A stretch of DNA of 64,000 nt from Coptis chinensis (GCA_015680905.1 CM027380.1:36138001-36202000); one strand, 5' to 3'. Shown: positions 11,912 through 23,879, counted from the stretch's first letter. Program-made: numbers and translations. Notes: generated by a model from the letters alone, not told the origin.

Positions 11912-12913
11912 TCATAGCCTCTTTTTCACCTCTTCCAAACCCCACATCAGTTGGATTGTTTTGGAGTAGAATCTGTGCATCTTGTAGCTGTTGCTTTGCT
12001 GTGATAACCCGCTTATGTAGATTAGAAAAGTTTTTCCTAGCCCACGAATGAATCCCTCCTTAAGAATCTTAAGCTTTTGTATGAGAACATACATAGGATT
12101 TGCATAAATCCTTGTTTTCCAAACTTCCTCTAGAATGATTCTGAACTCTGGTTGATACACCCAAAAGTTGCAAAACCGAAAAGGTGTTGGGGCTCGACTA
12201 AAGTCATGCCATGTGAGGAGCATGGGGAGTGATCGATACTCCCCGAGGCAAGAATTCGCCCCCGAGTTTGGATAAGCTTGTAGCCATAGGCTGTTCACTT
12301 AGCATCTATCTATTCTCGACATAATACTTGCAGCTCCAATAGATTTATTCCACCAAGTATAGAAAAAACCACTAGAGTTTATATCTGTTAATCCTGCATT
12401 CTGAAGACAGAGTATAAAGTCATGGGCTTCCCTTGGATGCATAGGGTCCCCACCTACTCTTTCATTAGCAGTCCTGATGTTGTTGAAATCTCCCACTACA
12501 CTCCACGGTTTATTTATTGAACCTTGTATCCTCATCAGATCTTTCCACAAAACTAGCCTTTCTTCAAAAGCATTACTCGCATACACCACTGTAAGAAAAA
12601 ATTCTTCTGCCTTGGGCAGGTATTTCACACTACAATGGATGAATTGTTCAGACATCTCTATTTTCTGTATCTTCACAACAAAAGGGTCCCAACAAATCCA
12701 AATCCGTCCTGACGAGACCTTTTCGTAGTTATTTTCTTCCTCCCAACAAGGGCAACACAACTTGCGGATGCTGTCATACTTATCCTTTTTCACTTTTGTT
12801 TCGAGAATCCCAAACACACATAATTTCTTGTCTATCCTCACCTTATTTATCTCTTTGGCTTTCAAAAGGTCATTTTCTCCTCTCACATTCCAAATGCATA
12901 TAGGACCTATCAT
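11912..12913 (-). pseudogene. LINE ORF2 start: apurinic-type endonuclease domain
   Basis: ATG at 12913 overlaps the ORF1 stop (TAATG). The N-terminus (ICIWNVRGEND, FGILETKVKK) has the N and E motifs of exonuclease/endonuclease/phosphatase-fold L1 endonucleases. WSVVGDFNNI is the conserved DFN block and MSRIDRC is the start of the terminal block. A stop at 12299-12301 breaks the frame; homologous sequence continues at 12298-11912 in another frame. The domain nicks target DNA in L1 transposition. Inactive here. Confidence 0.88.
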
Positions 12914-14928
12914 TAATGGTGATGTTTTTTATTCCTTGCTCCCTTGGGTCTCCCCTTACTTTTGCTACCTTGCTTTTTTTTCCCACTGGCAGTTTGGTTC
13001 TGTTTTCCTTTGCTTCGAGTCACCACTCCATCTCGAGGTGTTGGAGTATGAGTCTCTTTAGATATAGGCAGAAGATTTTTATCTTGAAAATATTCAGTTT
13101 CTTCCTCAGACACTTCGTCGTTAGATATCTCCCCAAGTCGTACACTTTCACTGATGTTGTTGTACTCCTCTTGTTCCTCTTCGTATCGCATCAAAGGGTT
13201 GAAGCCAACAGCTTGTTCAAGGCCTTGTATGCTCTCCACATAAGGCACTAAGGCGTTAACATGCTCTTCCATAAACTCCCCTGACAACCTCTCCCTGTTC
13301 TCAGAATCCACCACTCTGTGCTGCTCCTGTACTATCACAGCCCCCTCAGTGCTCTGATCTGGCCTCAATTGATCCCCCAGAACCACCTCATTGCTCCCGT
13401 ACCTGTTCTCTCTGTATAGCCCTTCACTGTACTCAACCACACTTTCTGACTCCTCTCCTGTTACCACTATAGCACTGCTGACCAGAATCTCTGCCTCTAG
13501 CCGATTGACTGCACTAGCAACGGTATCGAGAACTCCTTCTGGCCTCTCTAGCTCACCTCTCATGTCCCTGTTTTCCTCAGACTCACTATACTCTACTGCT
13601 GATGCTTCTGCCACTACCTCCGACCGAATCCAAGCTCTCTTACTGCTATCGATTCTGTACTACTACCTGAGACAACATCTCTTCCTGAACTTCTTATGCC
13701 CACTTCCTCATAAGAGTTTCTGCCTAGCAGCTCCTCTCTCTCAGCTTGTTCCTCTCTTTCTGACACAACCTCAATCCGGGCGACTTCCTCCCTTTTTACG
13801 CCATAGAGCCTACATCATATTACCGAGACAACCGCTCTCTCCAAAGCCCCGTGTCCACTTCCTCATTAATGTTGCAACTGATCGCTCCTACCTCACTCGG
13901 TGATACCTCTCTCTCGGTGATTCCTCTCTTCTTCTACGCATCAACTGCTCCACTCTCTCATTTTGGGTTTGTTCCGCTGTAGCTTCAGGAAGACTGGTGA
14001 TTTCTTCCCCTCTATCATTTCTAAACATGCTACTCTCAGGTATGGTTACAGAATTTTCTACCTGCACCTCCTTTTTTGACCTCCAAATTTCTATCGTGTT
14101 CTCTCTTCTTCAAACAAACACCCTTCTTTATGCCCAAATTTACGACAGTGATCACACATCTTTGGGATCCATCCATATTCCACTTCTATCCGTCTAATAT
14201 CCTCATCACCCATATCTATCTCAAAGGTACTAGGTAATTCTGCATCAAACTCTACTAATACATTAACTCTCGCGAATGCCAATCTTTTCCTTGTGGCAGT
14301 TGCTTCATCCATCCTCTGGGGTGCTCCTATTCTGCTAGCCAAAAACCCCAATCCTTCACCAGTCCATAGATCTTTTGGCACGTTGTATAGATTAATCCAT
14401 ATCGGAATAGCCTTTACTGTATTCTTTCTCTTCTCTACATCTTGATTCCATTGGGTTACTATGAAGCACTTTCCTGCCATAAAAATTTGAGCCATCCCCA
14501 AGACCTTTCTTTTATCTTCTTCATTGGTGAATTTGAAGTAGAAAAGGTTTGAATCAGCCACCATCTCATAATCCCCCTTTGTTTGCCATTTTTTCCTGAG
14601 GAATTCCCTGACCACTGGGTATGGAAGTTTTTGTTCTAAAAAGAACCCCACAACATAGTCTTTCCATATACTTCGCCCTTTACATATTAAATCCTCTAGA
14701 ACTTGAGTTACCAATATTGAGGCTAAACTATTTGAGACCTGTTTCCAATGAAGCTCCTTTTTCTCCCTGGAACAGCTCGTTCCAATTTCTTGTTTGAGCT
14801 CCTGGATTTACTGCATTCACTCCTTGCATATGGTGACTATCCACCATGTTGTGTGTTTGTTCTTGTACGTTGGAATGTAAAGATTGGAGAGGTGGGAAGT
14901 TCTGAACATTCAAAAACTGGGAACTCAT
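12913..14928 (-). pseudogene. LINE ORF1: nucleic-acid-binding gag-like protein
   Basis: ATG at 14928 (MSSQFLNVQNFPPL). The segment 14714-14091 has the DUF4283-type domain of plant L1 ORF1 proteins (for example WINLYNVPKDLWTGEGL) followed by a CCHC-like knuckle, CDHCRKFGHKEGC (about 14110-14150). After a degraded stretch (13620-14090), an acidic region (13614-13100) ends in a basic C-terminus with an AT-hook-like core, KGRPKGARNKK. A frameshift lies near 14714-14728 and others at 13.6-14.1 kb. The protein would coat L1 RNA. Its stop codon overlaps the ORF2 start. Confidence 0.85.
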
Positions 14929-15165
14929 GGTTCTTCTAAAGATTTGTTTTACCACTGTTGAACTCACACTGTGTTCAGTGTAGGATTTTACCAACAGTGA
15001 CTAAAACCATACACAAGGATTGGATGAGTAGGATGATGAATGGTGTTCTTCCACAACAAGAGGGATGTTTTGCCCGAAAAGGAATAGAACAGCGAAGGTT
15101 TTTGGATAAGAAACAAGGAACTTGCGTATTTTTAACTAAACGCGACAAAAAAAGGATTACTAGAT

Positions 15166-15242
15166 CATTGATACGACTTAAGTTATGTCGCATCCTGTCG
15201 CCCAAGAAATGGTCCCCATTGATACGACTTAAGTTATGTCGC
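15166..15242 (-). repeat. LINE 5' monomer repeats
   Basis: A 26-bp sequence (core GATACGACTTAAGTTATG) occurs at 15166-15191 and 15217-15242, giving a 51-bp period; the second copy ends exactly at the target duplication. Promoter monomers at the 5' end occur in some L1 families. Here they show that the 5' end was not truncated. Confidence 0.75.
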
Positions 15243-15257
15243 TACTTGATTAGCTTT
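15243..15257 (+). repeat. LINE target-site duplication, right copy
   Basis: TACTTGATTAGCTTT, identical to 8661-8675. LTR sequence of E4 resumes immediately after it. Confidence 0.92.
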
Positions 15258-16017
15258 AGTTTGTCTTAATTTCATAATTAGTTAGTCATAAACTCAAGTT
15301 CTAAATTAGTTTTAATTATTTTTGAATCATTAGACTATTGTTCATTAGATTAATAATGTAACTGTTATTCATTCAATAATGTCTTGTTCTCATTGTTCTT
15401 ATTCCAGAAATGATAGTTTAATGACTCAAGGCTAAATCTCCATTAGAGGGGTTTGAGGAAGCCCTGATGATGACTTGATTTTTGTTGGTATAGATATAGT
15501 TGTAATATTCTATTCTATTCTAGAAAGTAATTAGTTCACCATGAGAATGGGTTTGATTACTTCACATGCTAGTTATTAGTTGGTAGAAATTACCATGAAT
15601 AATTAGGGATTAGAAATACCCAACATTTACGTGAAAATGTAAAGATTTGGATTATAACGAATTCTATACTAGTTTATTAAGTCAAATCAAGGTGGAATCA
15701 AATTCCCCTAATTCCTTCTCATATTGTCAATTTTGTATTAAATTACTGTCACTTCATTTATCACATCTTGATTAGTTAATTCACCACCTTAGTTAAATTT
15801 AATTCCATTACTCTCATCGTTTTGTTAGAATACATGAACTAATTAGAAACTTCATATCTAAATGAACTAGGAGTGGAACGAATTCTCTGCTCCAAATATT
15901 GCATTGATAACGAGAGTAGAAAACTTTGATACATTAGCTTAAAATTGCATTTAATTTTATTTACATTTGAGTTTAATTACTTATTCGTAGGTAAAACTAT
16001 CATTTTTAAGTTTATCA

Positions 16018-18160
16018 GCCACCACCGTCTCGAAGTTGTAGACCTAATTTAGATGCGGTCAAGGCTGCCTATGGCATCCCTGCTAATGTCGTATACTCGT
16101 ATTAGAACATGTGCCTGACATAACCTATTTCCCTCACTTAGTTCCCTACAGGTCGGGGTGTCTAGTAGCCACGGTTGGACAAATCATCTTTAGTTTCTGC
16201 TTCCCATTGTCGCTTTTGGATGTCGAGGTGTCAAACCACTTCAATATCCCTCCATGCCAAGGCATTGGCAACTTTTGGAGGATCATGTACACCGCGAACT
16301 ATTACAATAAGTCCAGGGTACCCAAAATCTCATGTCGCGACATAGTTGCTCACTATTATATAAAGAAAAACATCAAAGATGTCAGCATGGGTTATCACTC
16401 TTTTTGCGTCGATCCTCAAAAACAATCATTTGTCCTTCGTATCACAACCTCGGACAAGACATGGCACTACTATCCGTTGTATGTTTCTGAAAATTTTATA
16501 TCTGCGGATCTACCACCCGAATTGACTCTTAATCATCTTGCTATCTTGCCCAGTGGTGAGTGCCTTTTTCATTTTTCCTTTTGTATGCACAGTCCACGTT
16601 ATGAAGTGGAGTGTTGCCATTTCTTTGTGCAGGTTGGAGAACTGACTCAAAGTCGCGCATCTACACCGGCGTAACTTCCACCATTTTCCAGAGACTCCAC
16701 GAACTAGGACCTTCTTAACCTGTGGTCCTAGGCATAGACCCCTCCACTGGCACTCCGCTGCTATCTGACCCACAACTCTAAACTATCAACGGATATAGCG
16801 CTCCATATTACCGTCCTCTGCCCCCTAAGGAGAGAAAACCTCGTGCCTCTCCCCCGCCCAAGAAAAGAACTCAACCCAAGAAAGGCCACCCTAAAAAGCC
16901 TGTTGTCCGTAGATCTACCCAACCATCTCCCATCTCCCCATCTACTCCAGCCGCCTTCCCTCCTTACAAATCAATCGTCACTTGGGAGGATCAATATATA
17001 TCCCCTCACTCTACCTCCGCGAACTCTCCACACTCTGATATGGACATTTCCAAGAGGAAGTTGTTTGACAGTGACTCCGATGATGATGAAGTGACGGAGG
17101 TCCCCCTACCACCACAATTGCTCCTCTGCTTGAGCCACCCTATAAGCGACTGCGGACGACCACGGACTTCTATGCCCCATAAGCGACCGCAGATGACCAC
17201 AGACTTCAACTTCCGTCACTCCTGACACCCCTGCCCTTGCACATAATCCCCGCCAAGCCCATCGCCCTAGCAAAGGGCTAGCAAATACATCTGGTAAGGG
17301 GTTCGCAGACACTCCTGAAACCTTCTGCCCCACCTTCAAAGTCTGCAGCCGCACTGTCAATATTGGGGACTCAGCTCTAGAGAACCCCGTTATGGCCTCT
17401 ACTAATGTTCTACGGCTTGCACCTTCCCAAAGATATCGCTTATGCGGAAGGGGGCTCATTTGAACAACATAGGACTTCCTTCTATACCAACTGGGAGAAG
17501 GTAATCGCCATTCTTGATTTTATATTTACTTTCTTCTACTCCATGGTGCCTTAACTGTCTTCTTATTTTCAGGTAAGCCTAGACATCTCCTATATGATCC
17601 GCAGCCTATTTGGAGCTAGGTCCAAGGTGGAGGCACTAGAGAAGGAGGTCACCAGACTTGAAGGGCTCTGCGAAACTTGCACTCATCTCCAACAGGAGTT
17701 GGAAGCTGTAGAACTGGCTAAGCTCAAGGCACAGGATGAGCTCAAGACTTCTGAGGCTGCCCACTAGCAGTATATGGATAGAGTTAACGACCACTTGAGC
17801 AATTAGCGTGAAGTACTCCTTCAGCAGCACAACGAGACTACGGAAGCCCTCTCTCAGTAACATTGGGACAGCACCGCGGCACTCATCCAGCATCACCAAG
17901 CTGATATGGATAAACTTCAGGAGTGCTTCAAGATCTTGGTCAACAAACGAATGGCCAAGAAGATCAAGGAAGAACATGTCCACCTTACCCAAGAGGGATT
18001 CCTACTTCTGGAGAAGCATGCCCCTGTTAACGAGGTCGCGGTCGCTCTTATCCCCATTCCCGCAGCTCCCGTATCAGCTAGTGACGCCACGGTCTCTAGT
18101 GCCGCTATTGAACGGGTTGTCGTGGTGACGTCACTATTGAAGAGGCCGCGGACGAAGTAA
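16018..18160 (+). pseudogene. E2 antisense accessory gene, intron-bearing, 5'-truncated
   Basis: Plus-strand gene opposite to E2 pol. The globular part 16.07-16.55 kb includes KISCRDIVAHYYIKKNI. A GT-AG intron at 16556-16632 joins PSG to WRTDSKS. Then follow a proline-rich linker with KLFDSDSDDDEVTEV (about 17055-17100), a second intron at 17501-17572, and a coiled coil (17573-18000). The order is identical to the E1 copy at 417-2782. Several in-frame stops (for example 16716, 17767) make it a pseudogene. The 5' end is lost at the E4 junction. Function unknown; the coiled coil and acidic tract suggest a structural or nuclear protein, by inference only. Confidence 0.7.
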
Positions 18161-18814
18161 TTAATGAAAATGTTTGAGTGTGGAAGAACCCAGATCTTTT
18201 GTTTCTTTATTTAGCTCTATGTAATCCTGTTTGACACTCTGTTTCCCGATACTCTGTATTTGAGATATGTTTATTTGCTCTTTTAATTCATTCGTATTTG
18301 CCTCAAAATTGTCTCTTTGATGAGTGGTAGTATCTACCCTACAATCACTCACATTGGTACTTAATACCTGCTATTTTCCATTGTAACATAGATACTTCTC
18401 TGGACCGTTTGGCCTATGAGGCCCCTTACCCTAGTATTTGCGTGATCTTTCTCTATATTTTAATGTATTTCCTTATCTCTTTACTTTTCTCCTTGTATGG
18501 TGTCCCCCTTATCTCTAAGCTCCGAGGACCTCTCTCTATGTCCTCGCTCTCTTTGATCAGCCGCAAAGCCTATTGGGGGTAGCTCAATTTGCCTCCAAGT
18601 TTAATTTGGACCTCATGTCTGTGAAGGGCTCATCCCCTCCGCTGTCTTTAGTCAGCCGTGATGCCTATTGGGGGGGTGGGCAACTCATCTTGCCCTCAAG
18701 TTTGATTTAGAACTCATGTTTGATTTGGGCATTACATTTAAGTGTAAAACTTTCTTAACAATCTCACATTTCATGGCCTCTCTATCATTTTTCCTCCAAC
18801 TGTTTGTAGCTTTT
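18161..18814. other. E2 spacer between antisense gene and integrase, with a degenerate 95-bp repeat
   Basis: No gene seen. Two related blocks around 18557 and 18652 share TCAGCCG, GCCTATTGGGGG and a following 'aagtttgattt'-like phrase at a 95-bp period. This is the space where the 3' ends of the two opposed transcripts would meet. Confidence 0.5.
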
Positions 18815-19987
18815 AGGTGTCGGCCCTTCCATTATCCACCATTGTATATGGCCCTTCCCAGTTTGGACCCAACTTTTCATCATTCTCTCTCCTGGTGCTA
18901 GGAGTCACTCTACGGATCACAGAATCTCCAACTTAGAATTGTTGTGGCTTCACTCTCTTGTTATACTATCTTTGCAAACACCTGTGGTACTCTTCCAATA
19001 TGATACGCGCGGTGTCTCTTCTCTTTTCTGTTAAATTCAAATCCCTTGACAATATGCCCCAGTTCAAACCCTCCTCCACGGCCTTAGTTCGGGTTGTGGA
19101 TGCCACCATCTCCGATAGAATCACTATCTCTATGTTGTAAGCTAGTGAGAAAGGAGTTTCTCGGGTGGATGCCCGCGGCGTAGTACGATATGTCCAAAGG
19201 ACATGATTCAGCTCATCGGCCCACTCCCCTTTCCTGTCCTCTAGCTTTCTCTTGAGATTGTTCATTATGGTCTTGTTAGATGACTCAGCCTATCCATTGC
19301 CTTCTGGATTGTAAGGGGTGGAGAATCCCTACTTCACCTTGTATGCTTGCAAGAAAGCTTTCACTTTTGATCCCGTGAACTGCGTTCCATTGTCCGTTAT
19401 GATAGAATGAGGCAGTCCAAATTTGCATATGATATTTTCCTACAAGAATTTAATCACCTGCTCTTCATTCACCTGCTGCAATGGCACGACTTCTATCCAC
19501 TTGGTGAAATAATCAGTAGCCGCTAACATGAATCTCCTCTTAACACTTGCCACGGGCAGCGACCCTACTATATCCATGGCCCACATGGCAAAAGGCCATG
19601 GACTTGACACGTTATGCAACGGTTCGGTAGGTGCAAATATCAACTGGGAGAACCTCTGACATTTTTCGCATTTCTTAGCAAACTCCACCGCGTCCCTTTT
19701 CATATGGGGCCAAAACAACCCCTGAGTCAAAAGCCAGTGTGTGTGGTTCTTCGTGCTGAATGGCTCCCACAGTCTCCCTCATGTAGTTCTGTCAATACCT
19801 TTTGTGCCAACCTCGGCCAGATGCATTTCAGTAAAGACCCATTGAAATTCTTTTGGTATAACTCTCCGCCTAGTAAGGTGTACCTCTGGGAAGTCTGTTC
19901 CAACCATCGCTTCCCTTTTTTATCAACCACCACTCTCCCGGATAAAAAATGCTTGATAGGGTCTATCCATCCCCCTTCCATCTCCAT
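18815..19987 (-). pseudogene. E2 integrase
   Basis: Minus strand from about 19987. The N-terminal zinc-binding region is recognisable by LTELHEGDCGSHSARR and the CEKCQRFS block. The catalytic core has MDIVGSLPVA and AATDYFTKWIEVVPL (first catalytic Asp), then IITDNGTQF in a shifted frame and the SNKTIMNNLKRKL helix with ELNHVLWTYRTTPR. The C-terminal GPY-type region decays around 18820-18960 (RVKPQQF, WEGPY). At least three frame breaks. It inserts the cDNA in related elements; dead here. Confidence 0.88.
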
Positions 19988-20103
19988 GGTTAATAATACC
20001 CCTTCCGACTCATCAGTGCTTGGTTTCTATAACCTCCCTACTTTATTATTCTTTTCTCAGATCCTGGGATAGGCGCCGCTACATAAGCCAAGGCGTCTGC
20101 ATG

Positions 20104-20619
20104 TCAGTTTTCGCCGTGACCTAAGTGTATGAACTTGATCTTTACAAACTTCGCGGCCTTTCTGCGCAAAACCTCCAAATATTTCGCCATTCGTGGGCAT
20201 CGAGCCGCGAATCCTCCGTTTACTTGGCACACGACTAAGTTTGAGTTTGAGTATATCGTCAACTCATCTATTCCTAAATCCTCCAGCATTCTCAATCCCG
20301 CTATCACAGCCTCATATTCTTATTCATTATTCGATGTCGCGAACCCCAACTTTATTGTATGTTCCATTCTTGTATTATCAGCGGTGACCAACATGACACC
20401 TATTTCATTGCATGCATCTACTGCAGATCCATCCGTGAACACTCTCCATCCATTCCTCTTATCCCATGGGTCTAGAATATCATGATCTGTATCATGTTCG
20501 GGCTCCATCACCATCTTTTCCCCCCACATATATAAGATCCTCTGTCGGGAATTTTGCCAAAAACTACTCCGCCATAGCTTGTGCCTTTTTTGTTGTCCTG
20601 ACCTAATATTGGATTTCAT
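20104..20619 (-). pseudogene. E2 RNase H domain
   Basis: Contains WRVFTDGSAVDACNEIGVML (DGS is the first catalytic Asp motif) and, in the next open stretch, a position usually SDSQLVV reading SNSNLVVCQVNGGF. The catalytic Asp of that motif is therefore Asn. A frame break lies between 20307 and 20320. Ty3/gypsy RNase H removes the RNA template. Non-functional by inspection. Confidence 0.8.
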
Positions 20620-21963
20620 AAGAGCTGAGCATTATGGCCCATTCTAGCATTCTCCCAGACTTCTCCGCCTTCAGTGTTTGTTTGAGGGGCATATTCATTA
20701 CCACCACTACCGAATGTGATTCAAAGTATGGTTTCAGCTTTAGTGCCGAGAAGATCAACGCCAAAGTGTATTTCTCAATTCTACTGTATCGGGTCTCTGC
20801 ATCTAGCAAGGTTTTTCTCTAAAAATACACTGGCTTTTCTATTTTGTCGACAACTAAGCTAATCGCATACTCTGTGACCCCTGATACAGATACAATTTCT
20901 CCACCTACTCTGGTCGTGACAACAAAGGAGCATTTCTCAAGTAACTCTTCAGTTCCTGAAACGCATTCTCACATTCCACAGTCCGTAAGAAATCTGGTGT
21001 ACTCCTCAGCAATCAATACAATGGTCTGCACTTATCTGAAGACTTTGAAATCAATCTGTATAATGCCGCGACCCTTCCCGCTAATCGTTGTACCTCTTCG
21101 ATGTTTTAAGGGGATGGCATTTCTACCAAGGATCTTATTTGTTCAGGATTTGCTTCTATTCCGCGATAAGTAACAATATAACCTAGAAACTTCTCTGTGG
21201 TCACCACGAATGTGCACTTCTTCGGATTGAGCTTCAAATTATGCGTTCGCAGTATGCTAATGTCTCCCTCAGACCTTCTAGGTGTTCTTCCTTAGACATG
21301 CTCTTTTCCACCATGTCGTTAATGTAGATTTCGATTCCTTTTCAAATCTTGCCCTCAAACATCTTTTCTCCCAATTGTTAGAAGGTGGCCCCGGCGTTCT
21401 TTAAGCCAAAAGGCATCCTCGTGAATAATATGTACCGCCTTCCACCACGAAAGTTGTCTTCTCCTGATCCGGTCCGTACATCGCGACCTGGTTATATCCC
21501 ATAGATGCGTCCATGAAAGGAAATATTTTGAATCATATCGTTCTATCCCCTAACTCATCTACTCGCAGCATGGGATAGCTGTATTTAGGACACTCTAGGT
21601 TGACATCTGTGAAATCGACACACATACAAACCTTGCCATTTTTCTTTGGCATTGCGACAATGTTGGACAGCCAGTATGTGAATTCCACCTCCTTTATTAT
21701 TCCCGTCCCTTTTAGTTTTGCAACCTCTTCACGAATCCCCTCTGCATACTTCGGCCTAATACTTCTCATATTTTGCCTCACCGGCTTTGCATCTGCACTC
21801 ATATGTAAGTGGTGACATGTAAAACCTGGATCTAACCCTGTGATATCCTCAATTACCCATGCAAAGATATCTTTATTCTCTGACAAAAATTATACCAGCT
21901 TGCTCCTCCATTCATCCGGTAAGTTGGACCCTACTGATGTAAATTTCTCTTCATCCCCATCCC
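20603..21963 (-). pseudogene. E2 reverse transcriptase and connection domain
   Basis: Starts just left of the CACTA. ENKDIFAWVIEDITGLDP is the classic pre-RT block; VAMPKKNGKVCMCVDFTDVN holds RT motif A approaches. Frameshifted motifs follow at 21533-21350, and the catalytic box reads YINDMVEKS near 21311-21330 instead of YVDDM, so a catalytic Asp is lost. The thumb/RNase H linker (RYSRIEKYTLALIFSALKL) is at 20.75-20.80 kb. Multiple stops. The protease lies across the CACTA at 30.2-30.5 kb. Confidence 0.88.
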
Positions 21964-21966
21964 CAA
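21964..21966 (+). repeat. CACTA target duplication (CAA), left copy
   Basis: CAA directly before the 5' terminus CACTATACCAGAA. The same CAA follows the other terminus at 30007-30009. A 3-bp duplication is diagnostic for CACTA/EnSpm insertion. Confidence 0.85.
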
Positions 21967-22249
21967 CACTATACCAGAATTTAAGAATTAGGACACACTC
22001 TTGGGACTATATACCCCGTCTCTAATTAGGAACAATAATTACCGTCTTAAATTGTTTGAATCCCATCGTACTGCTTTTTTAGGTTGACTCTAGATGACTT
22101 TGGTTAACTGAACGACATTAGTTTTCGTCCCAAATCAGAGACTAGACATTGCGTGCTTTTCCAGTTCGGTGACCGTCGTAGATGATTTTCAGAGAGAAAG
22201 TGATTCACTTGTCTTTTTCGCGCTCAACATTTCGTGAATATTTTACTAC

Positions 22250-22608
22250 CCCGCTCATTATTTCTTTCTTTCACTAACCCTAGTATAGAAAGAAAGTGAG
22301 GATTTGGTGGGAGGGCTCTGACAATAAATCTTTGGTGGTAGTGGTTTGATAGTAAGAGCTTCAAATCTCTCTCAAAATCGGCAAGAGCTTCATCTCTCTC
22401 TCTCAAGTTTTGGTAACCCACACACACTCTCTCTCTCTCGTCAACTTTCGTTTTTGTTAGAACCCCAATTTCTAGTCAAGGGTTGTGCAAATTTCTTAAA
22501 TTTTCAGGTTTCTTATTTTCGCTTCAAATTTTGCTGTAGATCAGAGAAATTTCGGAGAAGAAGATGGACAACAAAATTGTAATCGTCTGCGACAATGGCA
22601 CCGGGGTA
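22250..22608 (+). pseudogene. Captured 5' UTR and exon 1 of an ARP2-like actin-related protein gene
   Basis: ATG at 22564 opens MDNKIVIVCDNGTG, followed by a GT splice donor at about 22607-22610 (ACCGGGGTAATA). Plant ARP2 starts almost the same way, and its first intron lies just after this glycine (family knowledge). The upstream CT-rich sequence (22370-22440) looks like a plant 5' leader. The next ARP2 exon was not found downstream, so only promoter, leader and exon 1 seem to have been captured. It could supply a promoter and start codon to downstream captured exons. Confidence 0.7.
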
Positions 22609-23712
22609 ATAATAATAATTTTTTTTGATATGGTTAGTGTTTATTACTTTGATGAATTAGATAGTTTCATTTTTGTAAGGGTAGTTTGATCAAAATGTTT
22701 GCCTTTGGTTTTGATTAGTGGTGAAATTGCTTGTTTTGGAGGTTTTATGTGTTTGATTGGTCAAGTTTTAGGTGAAAGTGTTTTTTTTTTATGTATTTTT
22801 TGGGCTGTCCCCTGCGATGGTGTTTCTGGTTAGATATTGATATTCTGTTAGCATGTTAAAACATGAAACCTATTTGCAGTTCAATAGTTTTTGTTCTTCC
22901 GAGTTATTATTCAAAAATGTATTTGGTTATTTGAATGCTAGTTTAATCAAAATGTGATGAAGTGACCATGGACTGTGAAGTTGTTGAATTTAGGATACAT
23001 AAATAAATGAATTTATTCCAAAATTAACATACGTCATTTGGTACTAAATTAACATGATCTTTTTAATAATGGGATTGTTCAGAATTTGGATGATATGGGC
23101 CATGTTTGGGATCATGCTTTTCAATGAACTAAAAGTAAATCTTTTCATTGGTCCTGACACTCTTTTATTGTGAAAGATTATAGGATTGGTTCTTATATAT
23201 ATATACATATACACAGATAGATCCAATAGAATGTAAGATTTTACTAACTGACCCACCTCTTAATCCTTCAAAGAATCGTGAAAAAATGGTTTAACTGTTT
23301 ATCTTTCGACCAAACATCTCAGATTAGTCAAGGCTGGTCCGAGCTAGTCAAGATACACCCGCCTGTTGTGGTTTTATATTTGTCAATCTTGTTCTCATTG
23401 GGTGTGTGTGGTGTGTGTGTTTTATTTTCAATATGCAAACTTAAGGTAATGTGATTATGTGAGCAGTGATTAGCTACTAATGCATGTCTAGCATATTAAG
23501 CATCTAATAAGTTTCATCTAGTGGTGTCTTGACTCACTGCAGCTAATAACTTGTTGCATATTACATGTTTAGCGTATTCCTAATCTAGCTGCAGCCTAAT
23601 AACTTGTCATACTCAAGCTAGCCAAGGAACTTGGGGTTAAAATTGGAAGTCCATGGGTTACTTTGTTCAAGGCTGAAAGCTTACCTGCATTTGTTTCTCT
23701 GTTTCTCTTTTA

Positions 23713-23879
23713 GCTAATCCATATATCCTATATAAGATTTTTCCACCTGAAACTGAAGAAACTCTAAATGCCCTCAGCATAGCGAGCTTTGAAAACTAGA
23801 GCAGATGGGTCTTGTGACAAAGATTGAATGGGTGATGGTGGGTACAATGCTTTTTGCAGTTTCATTGTGGATCTTTGGG
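23713..23879 (+). pseudogene. Captured exon of a plastid dicarboxylate transporter (DiT2-like) gene
   Basis: After a polypyrimidine-AG acceptor (about 23712), one frame reads NPYILYKIFPPETEETLNA, and after a one-base shift LEQMGLVTKIEWVMVGTMLF, then AVSLWIFG and a donor GGTGAG at 23880. The order YK-PPE then KLEQMG then a transmembrane segment ending LWIFG matches an internal exon of plant chloroplast glutamate/malate translocators. The frameshift shows decay. Identification is from memory of the family and should be confirmed by search. Confidence 0.6.

Larger units (their letters stand above)
8676..15242 (-). mobile_element. Full-length L1-type LINE inserted in the E4 LTR
   Basis: On the minus strand the order is: 5' monomer repeats, ORF1 (gag-like), ORF2 (endonuclease, RT, zinc-finger motif, RNase H), 3' UTR, poly(A) (T-run 8673-8696 on plus). 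It is flanked by the 15-bp duplication TACTTGATTAGCTTT. Its length (about 6.57 kb) and preserved 5' repeats indicate a full-length insertion. Both ORFs now have frameshifts and stops, so it is probably inactive. It is younger than E4 because it splits the LTR. Confidence 0.93.
3606..16017 (+). mobile_element. E4: Athila-like LTR retrotransposon, 5'-truncated in window, LTR split by a LINE
   Basis: Internal region 3606-8013, then a purine-rich tract (TTTGGGGGTGGTT) and a 3' LTR starting TGATAAG at 8014 and ending TTATCA at 16017. A relative in reverse orientation, E5 (54916-64000), has the same order: a gag/protease of Athila type (seen only in E5), two accessory reading frames, an AT-rich spacer, polypurine tract and LTR. 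Removing the LINE leaves an LTR of about 1.42 kb against 1377 bp in E5. No RT or integrase is seen. E4 lies directly against the truncated E2 antisense gene at 16018, so it probably inserted into E2; its 5' LTR would be left of the window. Confidence 0.7.
8014..16017 (+). repeat. E4 3' LTR, interrupted by the LINE
   Basis: The LTR is made of 8014-8675 and 15258-16017 (about 1422 bp in total), starting TGATAAGAGCCC and ending TTATCA. The reverse-orientation LTR of E5 (54916-56292) matches along its length, for example the shared phrase GAACTAGGAGTGGAACGAA (15866-15884). The five bases after it are GCCAC; the other end cannot be checked in this window. Confidence 0.75.
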
